In this document: piece after piece, positions 8,525 through 16,578 of the stretch | Layout of the letters: each line of letters starts with the position of its first letter | Numbering within the stretch: the stretch's first letter is position 1 | Assembly (NCBI RefSeq): GCF_025452235.1 | Contig: NZ_CP104965.1 | Coordinates: 2,724,501 to 2,788,500 of the forward strand | Reading direction: 5' to 3' | Source of the DNA: Devosia neptuniae | GTDB lineage: Bacteria > Pseudomonadota > Alphaproteobacteria > Rhizobiales > Devosiaceae | DNA: 64,000 bases | Notes under the pieces: generated by a model | The model's input: the letters and a program-made list of their open reading frames with translations, nothing else | The model's database searches: none | Told to the model about the DNA's origin: nothing | Program-made: the position numbers and the translations under genes

Positions 8525-8797
8525 ATGCATAAGTTTCTGATCATCGCCGCCGCCGCTTTGTCGCTGGCAGCGTGCACCCCAACCCAGCAGGGTGCTGCGG
8601 TGGGTGCGGGCGCAGGCGCCATTGTCGGCGCTGCCACCACCGGTAGCGTTCTGGGTACTGTCGTTGGTGCCGGTGTCGGCGGCGTGGTCGGCGCTGCTGC
8701 GGGCAACATGATTGGCCGTGTCGAAGGCAGCGGCAACCGCTGCGTCTACGAACGCCCCAATGGCACGCGCTACGTTGATAGCTGCCCGCGCGGCTAA
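8525..8797 (+). CDS. Small glycine-zipper lipoprotein
   Basis: A 90-residue secreted lipoprotein. The signal peptide MHKFLIIAAAALSLAAC has a lipobox ending at Cys17. Residues 23-66 are a run of Gly/Ala repeats of the glycine-zipper type (GAAVGAGAGAIVGAATTGSV and so on), which can pack in the outer membrane. The C-terminus has two Cys (CVYERPNGTRYVDSCP) that could form a disulfide. Similar small proteins are common outer-membrane-associated lipoproteins in rhizobia. GGAGGG at 8514-8519 is the ribosome binding site. Confidence 0.85.
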   Translation: MHKFLIIAAAALSLAACTPTQQGAAVGAGAGAIVGAATTGSVLGTVVGAGVGGVVGAAAGNMIGRVEGSGNRCVYERPNGTRYVDSCPRG

Positions 8798-8850
8798 ATA
8801 GAGGTTGCAGCATCGCCCCATGCTGCGACGCGCCCCCAGGCGCCAAAAAG

Positions 8851-8886
8851 CACCCGGTCCGGAGTCCCTCCTGGGCCGGGTGTTTC
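8851..8886 (+). terminator. Probable terminator after the lipoprotein gene
   Basis: CACCCGG (8851-8857) pairs with CCGGGTG (8876-8882), followed by only a short TTTC. It is weaker than the other terminators in this window because of the poor T tract. Confidence 0.5.
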
Positions 8887-9097
8887 ATCGATCGAGCGAA
8901 GTGCCTTGAATTTGCATCCGATAGCGACAATATTTGGTCTCTGACGTTACACTTGTCTTGCGCTATCTGACGACCGGCATGCCGGAAACTTGGCTACCTC
9001 CTGATCTGTGAATCGTTCGGCAGGGCCTGTCTCAAAGAGGCCCATGTTCAACTCCTGGCCGCGCGAGCGGCGAGCACTCATTAAGAGGATGCACCCC
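8887..9097 (+). other. Upstream region of the cold-shock gene
   Basis: About 210 bases without a gene. A weak promoter match is TTGAAT (8906-8911), 17 bases, AATATT (8929-8934). If used, it would give a transcript with a 5' leader of about 155 bases, as is common for csp genes, whose leaders refold in the cold. The open frame that continues upstream of the csp start lacks family character. Confidence 0.35.
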
Positions 9098-9313
9098 ATG
9101 GCTACCATTACCGGTACCGTCAAATTCTTCAACACCACCAAGGGCTTCGGCTTCATTTCGCCTGAAAATGGCGAAAAGGATGCGTTTGTCCATATCTCCG
9201 CCGTCCAGCGTTCGGGCCTGCAGGGCCTGTATGAAGGCGACAAGGTGACCTACGAACTCGAAACCGGCCGCGACGGCAAGGTTTCGGCGACGAACCTGAC
9301 CCTGCTGAGCTAA
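9098..9313 (+). CDS. Cold-shock domain protein (CspA family)
   Basis: A 71-residue single-domain nucleic-acid chaperone with an OB fold. RNP1 is KGFGFI at residues 15-20 and RNP2 is DAFVHIS at about 28-34; the N-terminus TGTVKFFNTTKGFGF and the C-terminus GKVSATNLTLL match the family. AAGAGGA lies eight bases before ATG 9098, which decides the start against the in-frame ATG at 9089. It acts by melting RNA structure in the cytoplasm. A terminator follows, so it is monocistronic. Confidence 0.95.
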   Translation: MATITGTVKFFNTTKGFGFISPENGEKDAFVHISAVQRSGLQGLYEGDKVTYELETGRDGKVSATNLTLLS

Positions 9314-9332
9314 GCGGCGGTTTGCGTTGACG

Positions 9333-9358
9333 AAAGGGCCCCTTGCGGGCCCTTTTTT
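9333..9358 (+). terminator. Rho-independent terminator after csp
   Basis: AAAGGGCCC (9333-9341), loop CTTGC, GGGCCC (9347-9352), then TTTTTT. It lies 20 bases after the csp stop. Confidence 0.93.
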
Positions 9359-9399
9359 GTTGGCTGGCGACGCCGATGCGATTGCCCTAGAACCAAGCC

Positions 9400-9864
9400 A
9401 TGCTGCGTGAATTTTTCAATCTGTGGAATCCGAGGGTCGATTCGGCGCCCGGGCTTCGCCAATCCGGCGCGGTGCCCTATGTGGTGCGCGACGGGCGGGT
9501 GGTGTTCCTGCTGGTTACCTCGCGCCGCACCGGGCGCTGGATTTTTCCCAAGGGCTCGATCAGCCAGGGCATGACGCCGTGGGACAGCGCGGCCAAGGAA
9601 GCCTTCGAGGAGGCCGGGGTGACTGGCGTGGTGGGCACCGAGCCGCTGGGCAGCTATCGCCTGAGCGACAAGGGGCAATTGGTCGATGTCGATCTCTATC
9701 CGCTGCTGGTGGAAGACCAGCTCGACAGCTGGGACGAGATGGAGCAACGCCGGCGGCACTGGGTGTTGCTCGGTGAAGCCAAGCGGCTGCTCAGGGATCG
9801 CGCACTGACGCGAGTTGCCGACCGGCTGTATCACAGGCTGATGACAGAGCTCACCAACCAATAG
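9400..9864 (+). CDS. Nudix hydrolase with a divergent Nudix box
   Basis: A 154-residue Nudix protein resembling the diadenosine/diphosphoinositol polyphosphate hydrolase group (RRTGRWIFPKGSISQGM). The box spans residues 52-74. The metal-binding core EAFEEAG with Glu67, Glu70 and Glu71 is intact, but the first box Glu is Met58 and the Arg of REUxEExGU is Lys66. It should hydrolyse a nucleoside-diphosphate-linked compound; the substrate is unknown. Its 3' end overlaps the convergent phosphate transporter gene by 34 bases. Confidence 0.85.
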   Translation: MLREFFNLWNPRVDSAPGLRQSGAVPYVVRDGRVVFLLVTSRRTGRWIFPKGSISQGMTPWDSAAKEAFEEAGVTGVVGTEPLGSYRLSDKGQLVDVDLYPLLVEDQLDSWDEMEQRRRHWVLLGEAKRLLRDRALTRVADRLYHRLMTELTNQ

Positions 9865-11264
9865 AGCAGCGCGCCCATGGCGGTGGCGGCGGGCAGGGTG
9901 ATGACCCAGGCCGCGGCGATGCGCGCGACCTTGAGGCGGCGCACCAGATAACGCCGATCATGGCGCCGTTCGCGGGCGATGGCTTCTTCCGGGGTGGCGT
10001 TGAGCGAAGCCGGATCGAGGAAGCGCGCATTGCCGGCGGCGGCGCCCTGCATGTTCCGCATGGCCAGATATTCGCGCAGGAAACCCACGCCAAACACCGC
10101 GCCCACCGCGACGTGGGTGGAGGAGACGGGCAGGCCGAAGGCCGAGGCCAGCAGGACCGTGCCGGCGGCCGACAGGGCCACGCAGAAGGCGCGGATTTCG
10201 TTGAGCTTGGTGATCTGCTCGCCAATGGTGTGGATGACGCGGGGGCCGAAGAGCGCCAGGCCACAGGCTATGCCGAAGGCGCCGATGGCCAGGGTCCAGA
10301 GCGGCGCGATGCCGCCGGCGATGGGGCTCGGCGCTGCCCCGATGGCGGAGAGGATGGCGACGAAGGGGCCGACGGCATTGGCGACGTCGTTGGAGCCATG
10401 GGCGAAAGAGAGCAGGGCGGCAGCGACAATCAGCGGCGGGCGGAACAGGCGGCCGACCTGCTTCTTGCGGTTTTCCATGGTCAGTGAATTCATGCGGACC
10501 CAGGGCATGGCGATGATCCAGCCGAGGGCGGCGGTGGCCAGGCTAATGGCGGCGATGGTGTAGACATCGGGGCGCCAGCCCTGTGGATGCAGCTTGGTGC
10601 TGAGATAGCCGGTGAAGAGGCCCGCCATGGCGGCGACCAGCAGCGGCACCCAGAGGCGGGCGGCGCCGACCTTGTCGATGCGCCGCGTGATCAGCTTGCG
10701 GATAAGGGCGTGGATGGCGGCGGCCAGGATGCCGCCGAGAATGGGGGAGAGGGTCCAGGTGACGGCGATGGTGCCGACCACGGGCCAGGCGACGGCGTTT
10801 AGCCCGGCCGCTGCGGCGAAGGCGCCGACAATGCCGCCGACAATGGCGTGGGTGGTGGAGACGGGCGCGCCGAAGAGGGTCGATATATTGATCCACAGGG
10901 CGGCGGCCAGTAGCGCGGAGATCATGGCCAGCATCATAGTGCGGTCGGCAAAGCCATGGTCCCAGACCAGCAGGTCGCGGGAGACCGTGGTGATGACTTC
11001 ATTGCCGGCAAAGAGGGCGCCACAAATCTCGAAGACGGCCGCCAAGGCGAGGGCGCTGCCCATGGTGATGGCCTTGGCGCCCACGGCCGGGCCGACATTG
11101 TTGGCGACGTCATTGGCGCCGACATTGAGCGCCATATAGGCGGTTGCGGCCGCGCCGATCACCGCCAGGTAGCGCAGTGGACCATCGGGAATGAACCAGG
11201 TGGCCCAGAGCACTGCGGCCCCCACGAAGAGAGCGGCGATGACGATGAGCAGGGCCCGGTTCAC
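9831..11264 (-). CDS. PiT family inorganic phosphate transporter
   Basis: A 477-residue membrane protein from the GTG at 11264. It contains the two PiT signature repeats, GANDVANNVGPAVGAKAI in the first half and GSNDVANAVGPFVAI in the second, plus two STTHAIVGG/SSTHVAVGA motifs, with about eleven hydrophobic segments. PiT proteins carry metal phosphate with protons or Na+ at low affinity. The start is uncertain: the frame is open to 11450, but that part overlaps the next gene and looks non-coding, and no clear ribosome binding site precedes 11264. No phoU-like DUF47 gene adjoins it. Confidence 0.9.
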   Translation of the reverse strand: MNRALLIVIAALFVGAAVLWATWFIPDGPLRYLAVIGAAATAYMALNVGANDVANNVGPAVGAKAITMGSALALAAVFEICGALFAGNEVITTVSRDLLVWDHGFADRTMMLAMISALLAAALWINISTLFGAPVSTTHAIVGGIVGAFAAAAGLNAVAWPVVGTIAVTWTLSPILGGILAAAIHALIRKLITRRIDKVGAARLWVPLLVAAMAGLFTGYLSTKLHPQGWRPDVYTIAAISLATAALGWIIAMPWVRMNSLTMENRKKQVGRLFRPPLIVAAALLSFAHGSNDVANAVGPFVAILSAIGAAPSPIAGGIAPLWTLAIGAFGIACGLALFGPRVIHTIGEQITKLNEIRAFCVALSAAGTVLLASAFGLPVSSTHVAVGAVFGVGFLREYLAMRNMQGAAAGNARFLDPASLNATPEEAIARERRHDRRYLVRRLKVARIAAAWVITLPAATAMGALLYWLVSSVISL

Positions 11265-11398
11265 GCCAAGGCTCGCGGCGCTGCAGCGCGACGGGGCAGG
11301 GAGGTTGGGCTGGCCGAAATCATCTGCGGTGCATTGTCCAGAATGGGGTCTCCACCTTGGACAATTGTTTGCAGCATTTGTCGACCGAAATGGGAAGG

Positions 11399-11857
11399 CT
11401 AGTTGGCCAGCTGGCGGGCCAGCTCGGTGCCCAACTCGCCCATCAGCCATTCGGTGCCCTGCTTGCGCTGGTCGACAGTGTCGAGGCCGTCGAAGAAGCA
11501 GCCGTGTTCGGTGACGGTGAGGCGGGTGCCGGTGCCATCGGCGAAGAGTTCGACAGCGGCGACCGAGACCGAGATGCGCTGTCCGCCCAGGCTCATCTGG
11601 TAGGTATAGACGATGCGGTTGTTTTCCACGATGTCCTGATAGGTCACGTCATAGCTGTAGCTGCCGCCATTGGGGCCATCGCCCTCGGCATATTCGCGGC
11701 CGCCCTCGCGGAATTCGAAGACCTTGGTGTCATTGCCGGCGGCGAACCAGCGCTTCTTGATTTCGGGATCGGCCCAGGCTCGGAAGACGCGGGCGGGATC
11801 GGCGGGGTATTTGCGCTCGATGACAAAGGTGCCGTGGGCGATGGAGCGTTCGGTCAT
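11399..11857 (-). CDS. SRPBCC/AHSA1 family protein
   Basis: A 152-residue helix-grip protein of the AHSA1 (activator of Hsp90 ATPase homologue) branch of SRPBCC. Typical segments are IERKYPADPARVFRAWADPEIKKRWF near residue 15 and LTVTEHGCFFDGLDTVDQRKQGTEWLMGELG at the C-terminus. Such proteins bind a hydrophobic ligand; their biological role is mostly unknown. AGAGGAA lies seven bases before the ATG. In many alphaproteobacteria this gene pairs with an ArsR regulator; none is adjacent here, although the promoter carries striking repeats. Confidence 0.85.
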   Translation of the reverse strand: MTERSIAHGTFVIERKYPADPARVFRAWADPEIKKRWFAAGNDTKVFEFREGGREYAEGDGPNGGSYSYDVTYQDIVENNRIVYTYQMSLGGQRISVSVAAVELFADGTGTRLTVTEHGCFFDGLDTVDQRKQGTEWLMGELGTELARQLAN

Positions 11858-11880
11858 TTGTGGTTCCTCTCCGTTGACTG

Positions 11881-11941
11881 TTAAGTTGAACCTTAAGTGA
11901 TGGTAATCGAGGCTGTCAACGATTAAGTTATGAGTTAAGTG
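11881..11941 (-). promoter_or_regulatory. Promoter of the SRPBCC gene with paired TTAAGT repeats
   Basis: TTAAGT occurs at 11881, 11893, 11923 and 11935: two pairs with a 12-base period, the pairs 42 bases apart (four helical turns). On the minus strand a TTGACA -35 box (11914-11919) lies between the pairs, and 17 bases on, the -10 position falls inside one repeat. This arrangement fits an operator for a dimeric regulator. Confidence 0.6.
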
Positions 11942-11964
11942 TTGTGCCATTCGCCACTGCGCTA

Positions 11965-11994
11965 TTGACACCTGCGCCGGCTTGCACCTATCAA
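11965..11994 (+). promoter_or_regulatory. Promoter of the ilvBN leader
   Basis: TTGACA at 11965-11970, 18 bases, TATCAA at 11989-11994. It would start transcription near 12001, about 20 bases before the leader peptide start. It is divergent from the SRPBCC promoter. Confidence 0.65.
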
Positions 11995-12021
11995 TGCCCC
12001 GGTAATTTAAGGAGAGGTCCC

Positions 12022-12072
12022 GTGCGGGCACTCATTCTCGTAGTAGGCAGGCGCATCGGCAACGTGGGATAA
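12022..12072 (+). CDS. ilvB operon leader peptide
   Basis: A 16-codon open frame, GTG to TAA, encoding MRALILVVGRRIGNVG, with AAGGAGAGG ending four bases before the start. The run Leu-Ile-Leu-Val-Val consists of the end products of the pathway, the hallmark of ribosome-mediated attenuation. When charged branched-chain tRNAs are scarce, the stalled ribosome should prevent formation of the terminator at 12105-12126. Arrangements of this kind precede ilvIH in other rhizobia. Confidence 0.85.
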   Translation: MRALILVVGRRIGNVG

Positions 12073-12104
12073 AATCCCGCGCGATAGCTGGTGCGCCGAA
12101 AACA

Positions 12105-12126
12105 GGTCCCGAACGGGGCCTTTTTT
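12105..12126 (+). terminator. Attenuator terminator upstream of ilvB
   Basis: GGTCCC (12105-12110), loop GAAC, GGGGCC (12115-12120), then TTTTTT. The 5' arm could instead pair with GGGAT at 12066-12070, which lies at the end of the leader ORF and also pairs with ATCCC at 12074-12078. These are the alternative structures expected of an attenuator. Confidence 0.85.
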
Positions 12127-12188
12127 ATTGCCCGGTTTTTGCCGCTACGAGATCGGGCCAAGCAGTGGACTTTAGGAAGGACTTTACG

Positions 12189-13958
12189 ATGGCCGAACAG
12201 ATGACCGGCGCAGAAATGGTGATACAGGCGCTGACCGATCAGGGGGTCGAGCACATTTTCGGCTATCCCGGCGGCGCGGCCCTGCCGATCTATGACGCCA
12301 TGTTCCAGCAGGACAAGGTTCAGCACATTCTGGTGCGCCACGAGCAGGGCGCGACCCATATGGCGGAAGGCTATGCCCGCTCCACCGGCAAGCCCGGCGT
12401 GGTGCTGGTGACTTCGGGCCCCGGCGCGACCAATGCGGTGACCGGCCTGACCGATGCGCTGATGGATTCCATCCCGCTGATCTGCATCACCGCCCAGGTC
12501 CCCACCACGCTGATCGGCAGCGACGCCTTTCAGGAATGCGACACGGTTGGCATTACCCGCTCCTGCACCAAATACAATTATCTGGTGAAGCGCGTGGAAG
12601 ACCTGCCGCGCATCATGCATGAGGCTTTCCTCATCGCCACGACCGGCCGCCCCGGCCCGGTGGTGATCGACATTCCCAAGGATGTGCAGTTTGCGCTGGG
12701 CGACTATTACATGCCCGACCTCGATACATTGCGGCACCAGAGCTATCGCCCGCAGATGGATGGCGACACCGCTGCCATCGAGGCGGCTGTCGATCTGATG
12801 CTCAAGGCCGAACGCCCGATCTTCTATACCGGTGGCGGCGTGATCAATGCCGGCCCGGAAGCGTCCAAGCATCTGCGCGAACTGGCCGAACTGACCGGCT
12901 TTCCCGTGACCTCGACCCTGATGGGGCTGGGTGCATTCCCCGCATCCAATCCGCAATGGATGGGCATGCTGGGCATGCACGGCACTTACGAAGCCAACCT
13001 CGCCATGCATGACTGCGACGTCATGATCAATATCGGCGCGCGGTTCGACGACCGGATCACCGGCCGTATCGATGCCTTCTCGCCCAATAGCCGCAAGATC
13101 CATGTCGATATCGATCCCAGCTCGATCAACAAAGTGGTGCGCGTCGACATCCCGATCATCGGCGATTGCGAGCGCGTGCTGGGCGAAATGGTCCGCATCT
13201 GGCGCTCCAAGACCAATCAGCCGCGCACCGAGGCCATCGCGCCATGGTGGAAGCAGATCGAGAAGTGGCGCGCGGTGGATTCGCTCGGCTACAAGAACTC
13301 CGACACGGTGATCAAGCCGCAATACGCCATCGAGCGGCTGTATGAGGCGACCAGGAAGCAGGGCAAGGAGGTGTTCATCACCACCGAAGTGGGCCAACAT
13401 CAGATGTGGGCCGCCCAGCACTTCCATTTCGATAAGCCCAATCACTGGATGACCTCCGGCGGGCTCGGTACGATGGGCTATGGCCTGCCGGCCGCGGTCG
13501 GCGTGCAGGTGGCCCATCCCGATGCGCTGGTGATCGATATTGCCGGCGAAGCCTCGGTGCAGATGACGATGCAGGAGATGTCGACGGCGGTGCAGTATCG
13601 CCTGCCGATCAAGATTTTCATTCTCAACAATGAGCGCATGGGCATGGTTCGCCAGTGGCAGGACCTGCTGCATGGATCGCGTTACGCGCATTCCTATTCG
13701 GAATCGCTGCCCGATTTCGTCAAGCTGGCCGAGGCCTATGGCGGCAAGGGCATTCGTTGCGACAACCCGGCAGAGCTCGACGCGGCGATTGCCGAAATGC
13801 TCGATTATGACGGTCCGGTGCTGTTCGACGTGCTGGTCGAGAAGGATGAGAACTGCCTGCCGATGATCCCATCGGGCAAGCCGCATAACGAGATCATTTT
13901 GCCTGATACCGCCAATATCGGGGACATCATCGACGAGAAGGGACGGCAGTTGGTGTGA
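12189..13958 (+). CDS. ilvB: Acetolactate synthase large (catalytic) subunit
   Basis: A 589-residue ThDP-dependent enzyme joining two pyruvates (or pyruvate and 2-oxobutyrate), the first common step of valine, leucine and isoleucine synthesis. The catalytic Glu52 is in RHEQGATHMAEGYA, FGYPGGAALPIYD is the N-terminal motif, and the ThDP diphosphate site is GEASVQMTMQEM...ILNNERMGMVRQWQ, with Glu replacing the usual Asp as I recall for other alphaproteobacterial enzymes. AGGAAGGA ends seven bases before ATG 12189, which decides the start. It is controlled by the leader and attenuator upstream and works with ilvN. Confidence 0.97.
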   Translation: MAEQMTGAEMVIQALTDQGVEHIFGYPGGAALPIYDAMFQQDKVQHILVRHEQGATHMAEGYARSTGKPGVVLVTSGPGATNAVTGLTDALMDSIPLICITAQVPTTLIGSDAFQECDTVGITRSCTKYNYLVKRVEDLPRIMHEAFLIATTGRPGPVVIDIPKDVQFALGDYYMPDLDTLRHQSYRPQMDGDTAAIEAAVDLMLKAERPIFYTGGGVINAGPEASKHLRELAELTGFPVTSTLMGLGAFPASNPQWMGMLGMHGTYEANLAMHDCDVMINIGARFDDRITGRIDAFSPNSRKIHVDIDPSSINKVVRVDIPIIGDCERVLGEMVRIWRSKTNQPRTEAIAPWWKQIEKWRAVDSLGYKNSDTVIKPQYAIERLYEATRKQGKEVFITTEVGQHQMWAAQHFHFDKPNHWMTSGGLGTMGYGLPAAVGVQVAHPDALVIDIAGEASVQMTMQEMSTAVQYRLPIKIFILNNERMGMVRQWQDLLHGSRYAHSYSESLPDFVKLAEAYGGKGIRCDNPAELDAAIAEMLDYDGPVLFDVLVEKDENCLPMIPSGKPHNEIILPDTANIGDIIDEKGRQLV

Positions 13959-13989
13959 TTGCACACGGAGCCCGGTGACCATTCACCGG

Positions 13990-14063
13990 GTCATTCCCCG
14001 CGAAAGCGGGAAGCTCCGTTTTCTCTGCCACTAAACAGAGGTTCCCGCTTTCGCGGGAATGAC
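13990..14063. repeat. Dispersed palindromic repeat, family B copy 1
   Basis: Arms 13990-14012 and 14042-14063 are near-perfect reverse complements built on TTCCCGCTTTCGCGGGAA; each arm is itself a small hairpin. It sits between ilvB and ilvN, within one operon, so the RNA hairpin could affect the ratio of the subunits. Other copies are at 15540 and 43275. Confidence 0.88.
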
Positions 14064-14117
14064 ACTGTGAGGGTGGCAGGGGCGGTGCAACGATCCAAAG
14101 CCTTGAGGAACCAAAAA

Positions 14118-14672
14118 ATGAACGCACATTTGCAGCCTACCGGCTCGGCTTATTTCCTGACCAAGGAAACTCAGGAGATCGAGCGGCATACTCTGTCGGT
14201 TCTGGTCGATAACGAGCCGGGGATTCTCGCGCGCGTGGTCGGCCTGTTCTCGGCGCGCGGCTATAATATCGAAAGCCTGACCGTCAGCGAGACGGAACAC
14301 GGGCGGCGACTTAGTCGCATCACCGTTGTGGTCATTGCTACGCCCAAGACGCTGACCCAGATCAAGCTGCAGCTCGAGCGCCTTGTGCCAGTACACAAGG
14401 TGCATGACCTGACGGCCGAGGGCGCTTCGCTGGAGCGTGAGCTGGCGCTGATCAAGGTGGCGGGTTCGGGCGATCATCGCGCCGAAACGCTGCGCCTGGC
14501 TGACGCCTTCCGGGCGCAGATCGTGGATGCCAGTGTCGAGAGCTTCGTGTTCGAAGTCACTGGCAAGCCGGCCAAGATCGACAGCTTCATCGCCCTGATG
14601 CAGCCGCTTGGTCTGGTGGAAGTGGTGCGGACCGGGCTGGCGGCCATTTCGCGCGGTCCGCAGGGGATGTAG
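14118..14672 (+). CDS. ilvN: Acetolactate synthase small (regulatory) subunit
   Basis: A 184-residue regulatory subunit (also called IlvH) that stimulates the catalytic subunit and confers feedback inhibition by valine. It has an N-terminal ACT domain beginning [20 protein letters not shown] with [10 protein letters not shown], and a C-terminal domain [23 protein letters not shown] 14118 follows GAGGAA; the frame upstream to 13959 translates only the repeat. It is separated from ilvB by 159 bases containing the palindromic repeat. Confidence 0.96.
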   Translation: MNAHLQPTGSAYFLTKETQEIERHTLSVLVDNEPGILARVVGLFSARGYNIESLTVSETEHGRRLSRITVVVIATPKTLTQIKLQLERLVPVHKVHDLTAEGASLERELALIKVAGSGDHRAETLRLADAFRAQIVDASVESFVFEVTGKPAKIDSFIALMQPLGLVEVVRTGLAAISRGPQGM

Positions 14673-14766
14673 GCCGCCGCTTATTGATCGCTGTTATCAC
14701 AAGGTTCGATTGGGCGGCGCGCCCAGTCTGGTATATGGCAGGGATAGCATTTTTCGAGTCCCTGCC

Positions 14767-15510
14767 ATGACCCTGCTTTCCGTCAATCTCAATGCCGTCG
14801 CCCAGCTTCGCAACCGGCGTGATCTGCCGTGGCCGAGCGTGGTGGGCATGGCCCAGGTGGTGCTCGATGCGGGTGCCAGCGGCGTTACCGTGCATCCGCG
14901 GCCGGACGAGCGGCATATCCGGCGCAGTGATGTGTTCGATCTTTCGGCGTTATTGCGGGATGAATATCCGCAGGCTGAGTTCAACATCGAGGGCTATCCG
15001 AGCGAGGATTTCATCGCGCTGATCGAGCTGGTCAACCCGCAGCAGGTGACGCTGGTGCCAGACGATCCGGCACAGGCGACGTCGGACCATGGCTGGGACT
15101 TCCACGCCAACAACAATTTCCTGACCTCGGTGGTGCAAAAGCTCAAGCAGCCGGGCCGGCGGATTTCGCTGTTCTGTGATCCGGATGCGGGGACCAAGGG
15201 GATCAGCGCGGCCAAGGCGACGGGTGCGGATCGGGTCGAGCTTTATACCGGGCCTTATGGCGGGTGCTATGATGATCCGGCGCGGGCTGAGGCGGAGCTG
15301 GCCGCGCTGGCCGATACGGCTGCGGCGGCGCATGCGGCGGGGCTGGGGCTCAATGCCGGGCATGATCTGACGCTGGAGAATTTGCCAGCGTTCCAGGCCG
15401 CAGTGAAGGGCGTGGATGAAGCCTCGATCGGGCATGGGCTGACGGCTGATGCGCTGCTGATGGGGTTCCCGGAGGCGGTGCGACGGTATCGGGAAGTGTT
15501 GGAGGGGTAG
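14767..15510 (+). CDS. pdxJ: Pyridoxine 5'-phosphate synthase
   Basis: A 247-residue TIM-barrel enzyme condensing 1-deoxyxylulose 5-phosphate with 3-amino-2-oxopropyl phosphate to pyridoxine 5'-phosphate. Recognisable features are the N-terminus [62 protein letters not shown], and the C-terminal [14 protein letters not shown] and [14 protein letters not shown] phosphate-binding loops. ATG 14767 fits the family start. Placement after ilvBN is common in the order, without a pathway link. Confidence 0.95.
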   Translation: MTLLSVNLNAVAQLRNRRDLPWPSVVGMAQVVLDAGASGVTVHPRPDERHIRRSDVFDLSALLRDEYPQAEFNIEGYPSEDFIALIELVNPQQVTLVPDDPAQATSDHGWDFHANNNFLTSVVQKLKQPGRRISLFCDPDAGTKGISAAKATGADRVELYTGPYGGCYDDPARAEAELAALADTAAAAHAAGLGLNAGHDLTLENLPAFQAAVKGVDEASIGHGLTADALLMGFPEAVRRYREVLEG

Positions 15511-15539
15511 GGGCGTAAGCTACAACTGCCCTAACCACA

Positions 15540-15619
15540 GTGTCATTCCCGCGGAAGCGGGAACCTCTGTTTGCCGCATATGGAAGAAACGGAGGTTCCC
15601 GCTTTCGCGGGAATGACAC
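15540..15619. repeat. Dispersed palindromic repeat, family B copy 2
   Basis: Arms 15540-15567 and 15592-15619 are reverse complements over 28 bases with one mismatch, each containing the core CCCGCTTTCGCGGG or its variant. It lies in the 236-base gap between the convergent pdxJ and TetR genes; the rest of the gap shows nothing recognisable. Confidence 0.88.
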
Positions 15620-15746
15620 CGTGGGTGGGTGACGAGCTTAGTGGGTCGACAAGGCAGGCGTGGTGGAGTGAAGAGCGCCACGACCTCGTGGTTCGACAGG
15701 CTCACCGTGAGGTCTATTGAGGGCGTTACGGGCTCTGCTGAGGGAG

Positions 15747-16394
15747 CTAGCGTTTCCCAAACGCTCTTAGAAACGTCGCCACCCCCGCTTTCGCGGCCTT
15801 TTGGACCGCGGCTTCGGTGGGGCGGGTGCACATGCCCTGATCCTTGGGGAGGTCCGCGTTGATCAGTGCCATGAAATGGCGCGCGACCAGGCTGGGATCG
15901 TCGATCTCGAGATAGCCGTCACGGCCGAGCTTGGCGAAAACTGCGGCGATGACCGGCCAGTCCTTGCCGGGACCATATTCCTTCCAGGCGCTGAACAGGT
16001 GAGGCCAGCGATGGGCTTCGCGCTCCATCAATGAGGCGAGGGCGCGGCCATCGATGTCGCACATGCAGCGGCCCAGGAGGCCCGCGGCGAAATCGGTCAG
16101 GGCCTGTTCGAGATTGTCGGGCTTGTCGGGAAAGCTGTGCAGCACCTGCATAAGCGAGGCGCTGGAGCGGGCGGTGACGTCCTCGACCACGGCGATGAAG
16201 AGCTGATCCTTGTCGCCGATCTGGTTGTAGACGGTCTGTCGGGAGACGCCGGCTTCGATGGCGATGGCATCAATGCCGGCAGCGCTGACGCCGTCGCGGA
16301 CAAAAGCGCGCTTGGCCGCATCCAGAATCGCCTGCCGCTTGGCGACGGCGCGGGGAAAGGCTCTTTCGGTGGGCAGCAGCTCGATCTGACTCAT
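15747..16394 (-). CDS. TetR family transcriptional regulator
   Basis: A 215-residue repressor. The N-terminal helix-turn-helix reads RQAILDAAKRAFVRDGVSA then GIDAIAIEAGVSRQTVYNQIGDKDQLF, standard for TetR; the C-terminal part is a helical ligand domain of the AefR-like type. An alternative start at 16409 adds five residues. It is divergent from a Bcr/CflA drug exporter gene and is most simply that exporter's repressor, acting through the palindrome between the two starts. Confidence 0.9.
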   Translation of the reverse strand: MSQIELLPTERAFPRAVAKRQAILDAAKRAFVRDGVSAAGIDAIAIEAGVSRQTVYNQIGDKDQLFIAVVEDVTARSSASLMQVLHSFPDKPDNLEQALTDFAAGLLGRCMCDIDGRALASLMEREAHRWPHLFSAWKEYGPGKDWPVIAAVFAKLGRDGYLEIDDPSLVARHFMALINADLPKDQGMCTRPTEAAVQKAAKAGVATFLRAFGKR

Positions 16395-16432
16395 GGCTTC
16401 ACCATACACGAAATGCCTAATTTTACAACATT

Positions 16433-16448
16433 GTCAAAAATATTTGAC
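16433..16448. promoter_or_regulatory. Candidate TetR operator
   Basis: GTCAAA, spacer AATA, TTTGAC: a perfect inverted repeat in the gap between the TetR and MFS starts. A MFS promoter match, TTGACT (16457-16462), 17 bases, CAATAT (16480-16485), lies just downstream, so a bound repressor could block it. Confidence 0.5.
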
Positions 16449-16578
16449 GCCGGTGCTTGACTGATTTTACACTTGTGTCCAATATCGGGTCATCGGCTGC
16501 CGTGCCTCCCCACCGCGCCGAACAGCTTTTCCCAATGTGCGGCTCGTGGCTTCGGCGGCGGCCGAGAGGTATTCGAAA

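Noticed and set aside
11991..13982. Long minus-strand open frame opposite ilvB
   Set aside because: It is antisense to a clear acetolactate synthase gene, rich in His, Arg and Gln, and matches no family; it is a codon-bias shadow in GC-rich DNA.
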